DNA from: OLB6 sp964620125
GTDB lineage: Bacteria > Bacteroidota > Ignavibacteria > Kapaibacteriales > Kapaibacteriaceae
Length of the DNA stretch: 64,000 nt
NCBI GenBank assembly: GCA_964620125.1
Contig: CAZUGQ010000008.1
Span: 38,175 to 102,174, forward strand
Direction: 5' to 3'
The translations under genes were made by a program, and so were the position numbers. Within the stretch, counting starts at the first letter, position 1; the number at the start of each line of letters is the position of its first letter. This document shows positions 1-8,034 of this stretch, piece by piece. The notes beneath the pieces are model-generated. The model was given only the letters and a program-made list of their open reading frames with translations, was not told where the DNA came from and ran no database searches.

Positions 1-7
1 CTCCGAA

Positions 8-352
8 TTACGATGAGGTTGACGTAAAGCCCAGGTGTTCTCGATACCGCCTGATCTCGCTGGAAAGCTGCCGGATAACAGCACCAATGACAACACCGTC
101 ATCCACATACCCAACAAACGGCAGTACATCGGGCAGAGCGTCGGTAGGAATCAGAAAGTACAACAGTGCACCAAGGATTACGGACCGAGTGGTCCACGTC
201 ATGGCAAACGTTGAGTCACGCACCATTGCTAGTAACAGCCGAAGGTTACGCAATAGATCTCCGGCCATGAGCAAGGTTCGCTGCTGCCGAATGTGCTGTT
301 CCGTGCGCTCCAGGATGGCGACCTCATCTTCTGGTCGCACGGTAGGGTTCAT
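8..352 (-). CDS. YkvA/DUF1232 family small membrane protein
   Basis: A 114-aa predicted membrane protein. Residues 66-78 read FLIPTDALPDVLP followed by GYVDD, which is the conserved core of the YkvA/DUF1232 family. The family has no settled function. The N-terminal 45 residues form a charged, probably helical segment, and the hydrophobic part (residues 55-95) could form one membrane hairpin. The start codon overlaps the stop of the upstream DUF3098-like gene (ATGA), so the two are probably translated together. The gene reads toward the left edge of the window and is complete. Confidence 0.85.
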   Translation of the reverse strand: MNPTVRPEDEVAILERTEQHIRQQRTLLMAGDLLRNLRLLLAMVRDSTFAMTWTTRSVILGALLYFLIPTDALPDVLPFVGYVDDGVVIGAVIRQLSSEIRRYREHLGFTSTSS

Positions 353-600
353 GATTGTTCCGACTTCTTATCAACGGCCATGATGGCCCAAGGAACAAGC
401 ACGCAGTACCCGATCACCAGCACCACAGGTGCAACATTTACAGCAAGTGGGTTATCCCACCGATCGCCAATGCCAGTGGCCAGCAACAGAAATCCTACAA
501 CAATCACTCCGATGCTGATGCCAAGAAGAATGAACTGACGCTTGGACCAAGGGAAGGACCACGTGACTTTAGACTTGGGGGCCGGTTTAGTTTTTGCCAT
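349..600 (-). CDS. DUF3098-like two-TM membrane protein
   Basis: An 83-aa protein with a Lys-rich N-terminus and two hydrophobic segments (about residues 22-42 and 56-75). Length and layout (basic start, TM1 ending in a Gly-rich turn, NVAPVVLVIGYCVL in TM2) match the DUF3098 family common in Bacteroidota. Function is unknown. Its ATG lies 3 nt after the stop of a 29-aa ORF, and its own stop overlaps the next gene, so it sits inside a coupled minus-strand operon. Family assignment is by eye. Confidence 0.7.
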   Translation of the reverse strand: MAKTKPAPKSKVTWSFPWSKRQFILLGISIGVIVVGFLLLATGIGDRWDNPLAVNVAPVVLVIGYCVLVPWAIMAVDKKSEQS

Positions 601-603
601 GGC

Positions 604-693
604 TCAATTTACAAAAGGTGTGCTGCCAGCACCACGCACAGACTTACGCGAACGGCGGGAACTCTTTCCACTCTGGGTACGTTCACCTTGCAT
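604..693 (-). CDS. 29-aa basic peptide with strong SD
   Basis: A short ORF of 29 codons rich in Arg, Lys and Ser (it contains SSRRSRKSVRG), preceded by AAGGAGGAGGG with 7 nt to the ATG. This is the clearest SD sequence in the first 10 kb. It lies between isocitrate dehydrogenase and the DUF3098-like gene, stopping 3 nt before the latter's ATG. It may be a small basic (nucleic-acid-binding or ribosome-associated) protein, or a leader that couples translation of the next gene. No family is recognised. Confidence 0.5.
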   Translation of the reverse strand: MQGERTQSGKSSRRSRKSVRGAGSTPFVN

Positions 694-760
694 ATACGAT
701 CCCTCCTCCTTGAACAACCATTGTCCCAACGAGCGTGCTTTGCGGGCCAATGGTTTTTTT

Positions 761-1993
761 TTAGGCCACCAGCCGAGACCGAAGTTCCTGATCAATGGCA
801 TCGAGGAATTCTTCGGTGTAGAGATAATGCTCCCCATGTCGCACATCGTTGCCATGAATGCATACGGCAAGATCCTTTGTCATCCGGCCGCTCTCCACAA
901 CATCCACACACACACGTTCAAGTGTTGTACAGAACCTTTGTAGCTCGGCGTTCCCATCCAGCTTGCCACGAAACTCCAAACCTCGGGTCCATGCAAAGAT
1001 CGAAGCAATGGGGTTGGTAGAAGTTGGCTTGCCTTTCTGGTAATCTCGGTAGTGGCGCGTAACGGTGCCGTGAGCAGCTTCGGCTTCCATTGTGCCACCG
1101 TCGGGGGTTACGAGTGTAGACGTCATCAGGCCCAGCGAACCAAAACCTTGTGCAACGGTATCGCTTTGAACGTCGCCGTCGTAGTTCTTGCAGGCCCACA
1201 CAAAGTTGCCGTTCCACTTGAGTGCGGCGGCCACCATATCGTCAATCAATCTGTGCTCGTATGTAATTCCCAACTCAGCGAATTGAGTGGCGAACTCAGC
1301 GTCGAACACTTCCTGGAAAATGTCCTTGAAGCGTCCGTCGTATTTCTTGAGAATGGTATTCTTTGTGCTTAGATACAGTGGCCAGCGCTTCATCACTGCT
1401 TGGTTCATGCATGCTCGAGCAAAGCCGCGGATGCTCTCGTCCGTATTGTACATTGCCAACGCCACGCCATCGCCCTTGAAGGTGTACACTTGATAGTCCT
1501 GCGGTTCTCCGCCATCGTCGGGAGTGTACGTGATGGTAAGCCTGCCTGAGCCCCTTACTCGAAAGTCGGTAGCACGATATTGATCGCCATGGGCGTGGCG
1601 TCCGATGCAAATCGGAGCTGTCCAATTTGGCACCAGTCGTGGAACGTTGCTGCACACGATAGGCTCGCGAAACACAGTGCCATCGAGAATGTTTCGGATG
1701 GTGCCATTGGGACTCTTCCACATCTGTTTTAGACCAAACTCCTGCACGCGTGCTTCGTCGGGCGTGATCGTTGCGCACTTGATGCCTACGTGATGCTCCT
1801 TGATTGCATGGGCAGCATCGATCGTTACTTGGTCGTTGGTTGCATCACGATGTTCAATGCCCAGATCGAAGTACCGGATGTCAAGGTCAAGGTACGGAAG
1901 GATGAGCTTTTCCTTGATGAACTTCCAGATGATGCGCGTCATCTCGTCGCCATCAAGTTCCACAACTGGATTTACAACCTTGATCTTCTGCAT
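761..1993 (-). CDS. icd: NADP-dependent isocitrate dehydrogenase
   Basis: A 410-aa enzyme that oxidatively decarboxylates isocitrate to 2-oxoglutarate with NADP in the TCA cycle. It is the homodimeric, eukaryote-like type, given its size and motifs. SPNGTIRN at residues 94-101 binds substrate; GRHAHGDQYRATDF (131-144) and the DDMVAAALKW region carry the usual Arg and Asp residues; later come YDGDVQSD and EAAHGTVTRHY. The start used is the ATG giving MQKIKVVNPVVELDGDEMTR, typical of the family. An upstream in-frame extension overlaps the neighbouring glycosyltransferase gene and is not family-like. No clear SD is seen. Confidence 0.95.
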   Translation of the reverse strand: MQKIKVVNPVVELDGDEMTRIIWKFIKEKLILPYLDLDIRYFDLGIEHRDATNDQVTIDAAHAIKEHHVGIKCATITPDEARVQEFGLKQMWKSPNGTIRNILDGTVFREPIVCSNVPRLVPNWTAPICIGRHAHGDQYRATDFRVRGSGRLTITYTPDDGGEPQDYQVYTFKGDGVALAMYNTDESIRGFARACMNQAVMKRWPLYLSTKNTILKKYDGRFKDIFQEVFDAEFATQFAELGITYEHRLIDDMVAAALKWNGNFVWACKNYDGDVQSDTVAQGFGSLGLMTSTLVTPDGGTMEAEAAHGTVTRHYRDYQKGKPTSTNPIASIFAWTRGLEFRGKLDGNAELQRFCTTLERVCVDVVESGRMTKDLAVCIHGNDVRHGEHYLYTEEFLDAIDQELRSRLVA

Positions 1994-2019
1994 GCTTGTA
2001 CGGATTTGGTGAGAGGGGG

Positions 2020-3318
2020 CTATGGTTCGCGCGTTCTCGGTAGTCGCGAAGCCACAAAAGTAGGAAGTGGCAAGCAGGCAATAAGCGGCATGGCTATGGT
2101 GAAAACGTACGTCTGATACCTTGGCAGCACGTAGGTGATGGCGAAGAGACCCGAAAGGCACACAACGATGATTGCTAACGGCAAAATCGGTATGCGCCGA
2201 CGTATGGCAACGAACAAGCCAGCAAGAATGAGTCCACTTGTAAGCAGCGTTGGCACAATGTAGACGGCGGTTTTTGCTTTTGGGTAGTAGGGATCGATCG
2301 TCCACAACATTGCCACTTTCTTACCGCACAAAGCCAGCCAACGGGTTGGGTCAGCTCGGATGTAGGCGAGTACCTCATCCTTGAACATGGCATCGGCTTG
2401 CAGCTCAAACGTCCGTGTTAGGGGTACTGAGTCAAGACGATGAACAACGTGAGGCATGGTTTCACCTTCCCAGATATCTTGGCCTTCCGTTGTATAGCTG
2501 CTCCCTGTTGCCTTGAGGTTTGCACCGCGCCACATTTCACGCCATGGGTGCGAGATGATTCCAACCGGTTGCCCGAAGGCTAGTGCATTGCGCACAAGCC
2601 ACGGTGAAACCACAGTTACCATCATAATGAGTATGCGGGCAGTTACGCCCCAACGTCTATGCCGAAGCGGCAAACAGGCAAGCAGACAGCCGATAGCTAG
2701 GAACTCAGACCGCATCAGAGCCAGCAGTCCCATGGTTCCACCCAGCAACCATGCTAAGGATGGGTTTGCGTCGATCCGCAAAGCCAGGTACAGCACAACC
2801 AATCCCATGAGCCCGTACCATATAGCACCGGCAGGTGTGGCAGACGTGAGCAGGCCTGGAAGGTAAACCAATGAAACCGAGCTTGCAACGATAGCTTGCT
2901 GTTCTGAGCCTAGTAGTCGGCCAACACGATACACCATCAGTGGTATGAAGGCACCCACCAAACATTGAAGGATTAGTATTGAGTGGATGCCAGTGGAGTC
3001 TGATCCGAATACGAGGAACATCACGGTATTCACGGCCGGAACAAACGGCGGCATGAAGGCACTTGGATGAGGAGTTGGGTCGGCCTTCCACAGTGCCAAT
3101 CGTTCCGGATCGTGGCTATCGTATGGCCAGGCCATGTCGAAACCGTGTCCGTTAACAACATTTCTTGCCATGATTACTTGTTCGTAGGCAAGTGGATTGG
3201 TCACTGGTGCCACGGCGAGCAGGATCAGGCGCACGCCCACACTTATTACCATAAGCCACCGTACTGTGGTGGGAACATCACCAATCTGATTCTTCAGCTT
3301 AGAAAGCAAATTCACCAT
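2020..3318 (-). CDS. GT-C type integral membrane glycosyltransferase (GT39/ArnT-like)
   Basis: A 432-aa polytopic protein with about ten hydrophobic segments and a large early loop containing DPERLALWKADP and FMPPFVP. This resembles the PMT/ArnT (GT39/GT83) group, which transfers sugars from polyprenyl-phosphate donors at the outer face of the inner membrane. The acceptor cannot be told from sequence. The gene ends 26 nt before icd on the same strand. The dispersed octamer AGGGGGCT (2014-2021) overlaps its stop codon. No dedicated pathway genes lie nearby. Confidence 0.7.
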   Translation of the reverse strand: MVNLLSKLKNQIGDVPTTVRWLMVISVGVRLILLAVAPVTNPLAYEQVIMARNVVNGHGFDMAWPYDSHDPERLALWKADPTPHPSAFMPPFVPAVNTVMFLVFGSDSTGIHSILILQCLVGAFIPLMVYRVGRLLGSEQQAIVASSVSLVYLPGLLTSATPAGAIWYGLMGLVVLYLALRIDANPSLAWLLGGTMGLLALMRSEFLAIGCLLACLPLRHRRWGVTARILIMMVTVVSPWLVRNALAFGQPVGIISHPWREMWRGANLKATGSSYTTEGQDIWEGETMPHVVHRLDSVPLTRTFELQADAMFKDEVLAYIRADPTRWLALCGKKVAMLWTIDPYYPKAKTAVYIVPTLLTSGLILAGLFVAIRRRIPILPLAIIVVCLSGLFAITYVLPRYQTYVFTIAMPLIACLPLPTFVASRLPRTREP

Positions 3319-3356
3319 GTGGACGTAAAATATAGGATTGTCTCGACTGCAAGCCC

Positions 3357-3397
3357 TATACTTGGACTCATGGTTCCATTCATAGACTTGGGGAGAA
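3357..3397 (+). promoter_or_regulatory. Possible Bacteroidota-type promoter and RBS of the H1-like gene
   Basis: TATACTTG at 3357-3364 resembles the -7 element TAnnTTTG of Bacteroidota sigma factors. A TTG lies 16 nt upstream (3338-3340), shorter than the usual spacing. GGGGAGA at 3391-3397 is a good SD for the ATG at 3402. Prediction by motif only. Confidence 0.3.
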
Positions 3398-3401
3398 TAT
3401 T

Positions 3402-3575
3402 ATGACGAAACAGGAACTCTTCGACCAGATGGTGCGCCTGTTCAATGAGTTTCAGGCGGCGCACAACTCCACGAAGAAGAAGGATGCTGCAGCGGCACGG
3501 AAGGCAGCAACAGCTATCAAAAAGCTGATTACACCGTACAACAAGGCATCGATCGAAGAAGGCAAGGCAAAGTAA
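3402..3575 (+). CDS. Histone H1-like (Hc1 family) small basic protein
   Basis: A 57-aa Lys/Ala-rich protein with an N-terminal acidic/hydrophobic helix (TKQELFDQMVRLFNEF) followed by a basic helix (KKKDAAAARKAATAIKKL) and the end NKASIEEGKAK. This matches in size and pattern the H1/Hc1-like proteins widespread in Bacteroidota, thought to bind or compact DNA. It is monocistronic, with an SD (GGGGAGA, 4 nt before the ATG) and its own terminator just downstream, which suggests strong independent expression. DNA binding is inferred from the family. Confidence 0.75.
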   Translation: MTKQELFDQMVRLFNEFQAAHNSTKKKDAAAARKAATAIKKLITPYNKASIEEGKAK

Positions 3576-3597
3576 TCAGAACGCTGTTTACTCAGGG

Positions 3598-3637
3598 AGA
3601 GCCCTTCTACCATTCGGTGTGAGGGCTCTTCTTTTTT
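3598..3637 (+). terminator. Rho-independent terminator
   Basis: Perfect 8-bp stem AGAGCCCT (3598-3605) / AGGGCTCT (3622-3629) with a 16-nt loop, followed by TTCTTTTTT. It lies 22 nt after the stop of the H1-like gene. Confidence 0.85.
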
Positions 3638-3681
3638 ACTTGAGCTGCCCCCGTTGTTTGGTCCATGTTCAATGTTAGTGT

Positions 3682-3864
3682 TCATGCAGCGATGGTAAAA
3701 ATGGGTGGTTGAATTGATTCTGGTGCAGGTGGTAGGAAGCCGAGACTTGAGTGTGGCCTGATGGTATTGTAGAATCGTGCTCAGCGATTGATCAGAATTT
3801 GGGCTTCGGTCAGAGTTGTGAAGAGTTCGCCGTTGAGTAGTTCGGCTCGCATGCGTTCTTCTCG
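3682..3864 (-). pseudogene. C-terminal remnant of an IS3-family transposase
   Basis: Reading the minus strand gives ERMRAELLNGELFTTLTEAQ, then ILINR, a stop, ARFYNTIRPHSSLGFLPPAP. This is the end of the IS3-family rve integrase domain (NxxRPHSSLGY motif). The Trp normally before the YN(T/x)RPH motif is now TGA (3781-3783). Only about 58 codons remain. The remnant begins in frame directly after the stop codon of the neighbouring 231-aa gene, so it abuts that gene's 3' end exactly. No terminal inverted repeat was recognised. Confidence 0.8.
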
Positions 3865-4560
3865 TTATCGTTTTATGTACTCATTGATTCTCTTGTTTCG
3901 TGCCTCAATAAAACTCATCACTCCCTCCTTGTACTTCAGATATGCGCCAACGTCTGCAAAACCTGGTCTCGTTGCAAAGTCGTCAAACGGGAGATAAAAC
4001 TTTACATGTTGCTGCTCATCTACAAGATCCTGGAGTAAGAAGAACTCCACGTAGCACGCAAAGCTCCCGAATAGATCGAAGAAGTACTTGTAACGGTTGA
4101 GTGCATCGTACAACGGACTTCCCTGCCCGATGTAAAACCGACGAATGCACTCAAGAGTGAGATCAAATCGGTCGTCTATTAACGGGTGCATGCCCCTAGC
4201 CCCGTTGATCGTGGGTTTACGGTCGACGGTGTACCCAGGAAAAATGATGTATCCGCCAATGGTGGACCCTGCATCGAAGAGTTGTTGGACGTTGTCTGGG
4301 ATCTGTTCAGTAATTACGAGTTTCCTGCTGTCATTCTTGTATGAGTGCGTGATGGCGTCGCTGCTCATGTGGAATTCGCCGAGGTCGGAACCGTGATAGA
4401 GATACGACCCTTTCCTCGAATCGGTAAGGTCAAACAAGGCGCCGTTGGGAAGGGGCTTACTCCATAATGCCATGTGGTACCGGCGCAGAGTTGGGCTTGT
4501 GCGGTCGGGATCACCTCCGTTGGCGTCGGTGTACATTTTAAATGTAGTGTCGACGATCAT
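3865..4560 (-). CDS. Conserved hypothetical protein (DUF6994-like)
   Basis: A 231-aa soluble protein. Stretches such as SPTLRRYHMALWSKPLPNG (near residues 22-40), FHMSSDAI and IIFPG look like a conserved bacterial family of unknown function that I associate with DUF6994; the name is from memory and not certain. No signal peptide or membrane segment is present. Its C-terminus directly abuts the IS3 remnant, but the protein appears full length. Confidence 0.6.
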   Translation of the reverse strand: MIVDTTFKMYTDANGGDPDRTSPTLRRYHMALWSKPLPNGALFDLTDSRKGSYLYHGSDLGEFHMSSDAITHSYKNDSRKLVITEQIPDNVQQLFDAGSTIGGYIIFPGYTVDRKPTINGARGMHPLIDDRFDLTLECIRRFYIGQGSPLYDALNRYKYFFDLFGSFACYVEFFLLQDLVDEQQHVKFYLPFDDFATRPGFADVGAYLKYKEGVMSFIEARNKRINEYIKR

Positions 4561-4791
4561 TGCTACAACCGTGAATGTTGTGAAGGGGCAACACTGCTAT
4601 AGCTGCTGGTCATTGGCAAATCATTCATAGAATGCTGATGAAACCTGGAAAACCGTAACACTACCTTCTCAAAGCTATGATCTCAATAATAAGTATGGCT
4701 ATAATACAGGTCTGTGTAATCCGGTTTTTTTTTTGTGCGCGACGCACTGCACTGACTAATACCGATGGTTGATGCTCCACCAGATCAACAC

Positions 4792-6270
4792 CTACGCTGC
4801 CTCACACCACGCCAGTAAATCCACCGCTCCGAGTATCGCACGTTCGGACGGATCCTTGAACACTTCGGTGAGTGCTGCATGGAGTTCCTTGCGCACAGCC
4901 GCTTGTTGTTTGCTTGTCGTGCACCGCACAAGTCTACTCATGCCCCCTACCAGGGCTTGCTCGCTGTTGTGAAAATGGTTGCGCGTAGAGAAGTGGTACT
5001 GCGCTCTGCGGAGCTGCTTGTCGAGCTGATCCAACTCCTCGAGCTCGTAGAGGGCCACCAGCAATGCAATGTGGGCCATGGCCACTTCTGCCGCTGCAGG
5101 ATCTTCTTCCTTGACCATCTTGGTGGCAAGGCGCTGAGCACTGCGCACCTCGCCAGCACCAAAGTGTGAGCGCATGGTTGCGATCTGCAGTTGCAACAGA
5201 ATTTTTTTTGACATGTAGGGGGCTAACCACTCGCGAGTCTTGTGCTGTTGCTTGAGCAAGGCAAGCGCCTCTGCTTCTTTGTGCTGCGCATTGAGATACA
5301 TCACGGAGAATGCGAGCCAGCGTTCGTAGCGCCAGACCTGAACAGTGTTGGGCGACCTTGTCTGGGAGAGTTTTCCAATGCGCTTGTGCAGTTCTTCGAG
5401 AAGTTCACCCAAGCCCCCTACCATTCCATGACGTAAGCGGAAAAACATGGCGTTGGTGAACTTTGCCAGGTTCAAGGAATCGAACGGGCCAATGGGCTGA
5501 TCGAGGACGGACGCGGAAAGAAACTTGTCGAAATGTTCCTGTGCTTTGAACGGTTCTCCCATTGCCTCCCAGTAATCACCTAACGTTAAGTGTGCAAACG
5601 TGAATGCGGTGTTAGATAGGTATGTAGGGGGGGGAGTTTCCAGCAGTGGCGACACGATACGTGTAAGCTCTGCGCGCTCTTCGTTGGTTCTTGCATGTTG
5701 TCTTCGCCGCAGAACAATACGCTGCCTAAAGTAGATGCCGCCAACCAAGCTGTAGTTCTCGATGGCAGCAAGTGTTTCCTTTTGCTGAGTGAGAAAGTGA
5801 GCCAGGTGGTCGATGGCGGCTTGTTCCGTTGAATGCACGCCTGCACCAAACTCGCAGATGATGGACCACATCACTTTCAGATACGCATCATTCTCGTAGG
5901 CCTTTGCTCGTAGTTGCTGTAGCACTTTTGCGGCATGAGTGTGCAGCCCCTTGGCATTCAGAATCTTGTAGCTCTCTGCATAGTCCGATAGCTCACTGTC
6001 GATGTCTCTTCCCGTGCCATAGAGCCGCAAGGCACGCATCACATTCGCATACACATACCCCTTGGCAACAGAAAAGTTTGCAAGCATGGGTTCGTTCTGG
6101 AGTCGTTTGCGCACGGCCGCTTCGTTATAAACAGTTGATGCTGCAATTGCATCGAAGAGCTTCAGCCAGTTGGAGTCGCGACCAGACAGCGCAGCAAAAC
6201 GCCGAACGTAGCGCTTTTCCGAGGCTGACAGGCTGTGCACGAGTGCAAATAGGTCGGCCGACGACGCCAT
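4792..6270 (-). CDS. Large all-helical protein of unknown function
   Basis: A 492-aa cytosolic protein with an N-terminal segment LFALVHSLSASEKRYVRRFA, then WLKLFDAI and later AKGYVYANVMRALR. This resembles a recurring Bacteroidota family of unknown function that begins with SLTKSEKRYFK-type motifs and continues as an alpha-solenoid (TPR-like). No catalytic motif was seen. The gene carries an 8-base G/C tract (5627-5634) encoding part of a Pro run, and one AGCCCCCT motif (5412-5419). Monocistronic. Confidence 0.6.
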   Translation of the reverse strand: MASSADLFALVHSLSASEKRYVRRFAALSGRDSNWLKLFDAIAASTVYNEAAVRKRLQNEPMLANFSVAKGYVYANVMRALRLYGTGRDIDSELSDYAESYKILNAKGLHTHAAKVLQQLRAKAYENDAYLKVMWSIICEFGAGVHSTEQAAIDHLAHFLTQQKETLAAIENYSLVGGIYFRQRIVLRRRQHARTNEERAELTRIVSPLLETPPPTYLSNTAFTFAHLTLGDYWEAMGEPFKAQEHFDKFLSASVLDQPIGPFDSLNLAKFTNAMFFRLRHGMVGGLGELLEELHKRIGKLSQTRSPNTVQVWRYERWLAFSVMYLNAQHKEAEALALLKQQHKTREWLAPYMSKKILLQLQIATMRSHFGAGEVRSAQRLATKMVKEEDPAAAEVAMAHIALLVALYELEELDQLDKQLRRAQYHFSTRNHFHNSEQALVGGMSRLVRCTTSKQQAAVRKELHAALTEVFKDPSERAILGAVDLLAWCEAA

Positions 6271-6468
6271 ACGTGTACCTGTGAATACTTATCGAGTATC
6301 AGTCCTACGATGGCAACATAGCAGCTTTCACGGTGTGATCCCTGCGGGGTTGTACTCGATTATGCTTTTCTGAATACTTGGCCACGACGCCTTCTTCGTT
6401 TTTTGTGTTCTAGGGTTACCGATATGTTCGAAATGTTATGAGTTTCTGTTAAGAAGCGGACCGAAAAC

Positions 6469-7497
6469 ATGATTGAGCCCTTGCGACTGACGCGTGTTTA
6501 CATCGCCGTACTCCTTATGGCGGTTACGCTGTACGGCGGTTCCTGCCCTGATAACGGTACCAACCCCAACCCCGAGCCTACGGGCGGTTCTGCCATGCGC
6601 GTGATCGCGAAAGACTTTTCCACCGTAACGATCCATTTTCCTCAAAGCGCGAATGCCACGAAGCAGGCATATCGCATTTCATACAGGGCTATTCAGTCGG
6701 ATCCCGGATTTCCTTCCGATGACTTTGTGGAAGACACAGGCTCCGTGTTTGCTGGCTCCTACGGCGAGAATCATCCAGGAGTGTACATTTCAAGGGATAT
6801 CACCGATCTCCTTCCTCAGCTCTATGAATTCAGACTGCACATCGTTAACGACATGTATCAATCACTACCATCGTACGATACCGTCATTGGTGCTCCGGCA
6901 ACTAGATATATCGACGATCATGGCACCTATACCGGAGGCATTGTACTCTACGAACGCGGCTCCGAGCTAGCCAACTGTCTAGTTATCGAAGGAGAGTATG
7001 CCAGGCCAACCGTCACCACAATCAACGATGCTCCGGATGGCACTGTGATGCTGGCGTTGTTGATCAACGAAGAGTATGAACGAACCAACAACTTCACCAT
7101 CGCCGATCTTGCTGTGAGCGGAACGGTAGCGGCAGAGATCCCATCTGCGAAAGCAGATCTCACAGCCATGTTGGTAAACGATCTAAAGTTCGGTCAGAAG
7201 GCACCACTGGATAGCTTTCATGTTTCGTACAACCAGTACAACGCGTTTGTTGATTCGAACTTCGTCACCAATGTGCCTTTGGTATCCGAGACTTTGGGTG
7301 CCAACGATCCTGTTGGTCCCAAGTGTGCGCTCTTGCGTTTTGGATCACCTAGAGATGGGTCGGCCCACGCAACCTTTCGGTGGGTACGCATCGTTGTGAA
7401 AGCCAACGCGTTTGGCGTCAGGCTACAAGGCACTAAACCAAACCGGTACATCGAATTAGAGTTCAGCATTGGCTATCCTGGAGTACCATTTGGGTAG
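6469..7497 (+). CDS. Predicted exported/lipoprotein of unknown function
   Basis: A 342-aa protein whose N-terminus (LTRVYIAVLLMAVTLYGGSC) is a signal peptide ending in a Cys in a lipobox-like setting (GGSC at the cleavage point is a weak match). A short linker rich in Asn, Pro and Gly follows. The rest is predicted beta-rich and unrecognised. A possible -7 element (TATGTTCG, 6421-6428) lies upstream with a TTTTTTG about 17 nt before it. An AGCCCCCT motif overlaps the stop. It could be an outer-membrane lipoprotein. Confidence 0.6.
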   Translation: MIEPLRLTRVYIAVLLMAVTLYGGSCPDNGTNPNPEPTGGSAMRVIAKDFSTVTIHFPQSANATKQAYRISYRAIQSDPGFPSDDFVEDTGSVFAGSYGENHPGVYISRDITDLLPQLYEFRLHIVNDMYQSLPSYDTVIGAPATRYIDDHGTYTGGIVLYERGSELANCLVIEGEYARPTVTTINDAPDGTVMLALLINEEYERTNNFTIADLAVSGTVAAEIPSAKADLTAMLVNDLKFGQKAPLDSFHVSYNQYNAFVDSNFVTNVPLVSETLGANDPVGPKCALLRFGSPRDGSAHATFRWVRIVVKANAFGVRLQGTKPNRYIELEFSIGYPGVPFG

Positions 7498-7516
7498 CCC
7501 CCTAAACCAATAGGAT

Positions 7517-7553
7517 GCCCTACGCCCCTACGCCCCTAAGCCCCTACGCCCCC
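7517..7553. repeat. C-rich tandem octamer repeat (CCCCTACG)
   Basis: About four copies of an 8-bp unit CCCCTACG/CCCCTAAG in a row directly after the lipoprotein-like gene and overlapping the 3' end of the DUF1801 pseudogene, whose last codons are encoded by it. Similar C-rich text occurs inside three cyclase genes (for example 16450-16480). Confidence 0.7.
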
Positions 7554-7949
7554 AACAGATTCCTCAACCATCACCCTCATCACCTTTCCGTCAACATCGG
7601 CAAGTTTCTAGATGTAAAGGCATGACTCGCCGATGGTGAATCTCCGCACCTTGCCCATCAAGTCCGCATTTCGGTCCAAGTCCGACGTAATGTAGAGGAC
7701 TAGCACCTGTTTGGGTGTCGAAAATCCAATCAGATACACGTCGCCTGCTTGCCAACTGTCGTATTTAGAGTGGAACCGACCAACACTTACGATGCTCGGT
7801 ACCTACATTTTTGACTCTTCCTTGGTAATTGCTTTCACCACTTCCAATATCGTGTAGCTACCAGCCTTGCGCTGCTAGTTCTCGACGGCATCGAGAAACT
7901 GCTCCACGATCACAGCCGTAGCATTAATCTTGAGTTTGTATGCAGTCAT
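7536..7949 (-). pseudogene. DUF1801 protein pseudogene (three amber stops)
   Basis: The minus strand reads through 138 codons without a frameshift and clearly matches the DUF1801 family (segments VGRFHSKYDSWQAGDVYLI, GFSTPKQVLVLYI, FTIGESCLYI, KLADVDGKV). It is interrupted by three TAG codons at 7875-7877, 7803-7805 and 7608-7610. By comparison with the intact homologue at 44113-44517, the second stop replaces the Trp of MWG and the third a Lys of YIKKLAD. DUF1801 function is poorly known. All lesions are single-base nonsense changes. Confidence 0.85.
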
Positions 7950-8034
7950 CAGCGTACTTCTATGATGTGATGTTTGTTGACAACATACTCAACGCGCTTA
8001 AGGACTGTGTAGCCGATCTGCAGGACACGCACAC

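Noticed and set aside
355..1020. Long plus-strand ORF opposite icd and small genes
   Set aside because: It is a shadow of minus-strand genes with clear family matches; low-quality composition.
7536..7949. Amber recoding (pyrrolysine or similar) in the DUF1801 frame
   Set aside because: The three TAGs replace different residues (Trp, Lys and probably Glu) and other decayed genes here also have TGA; nonsense decay is simpler.
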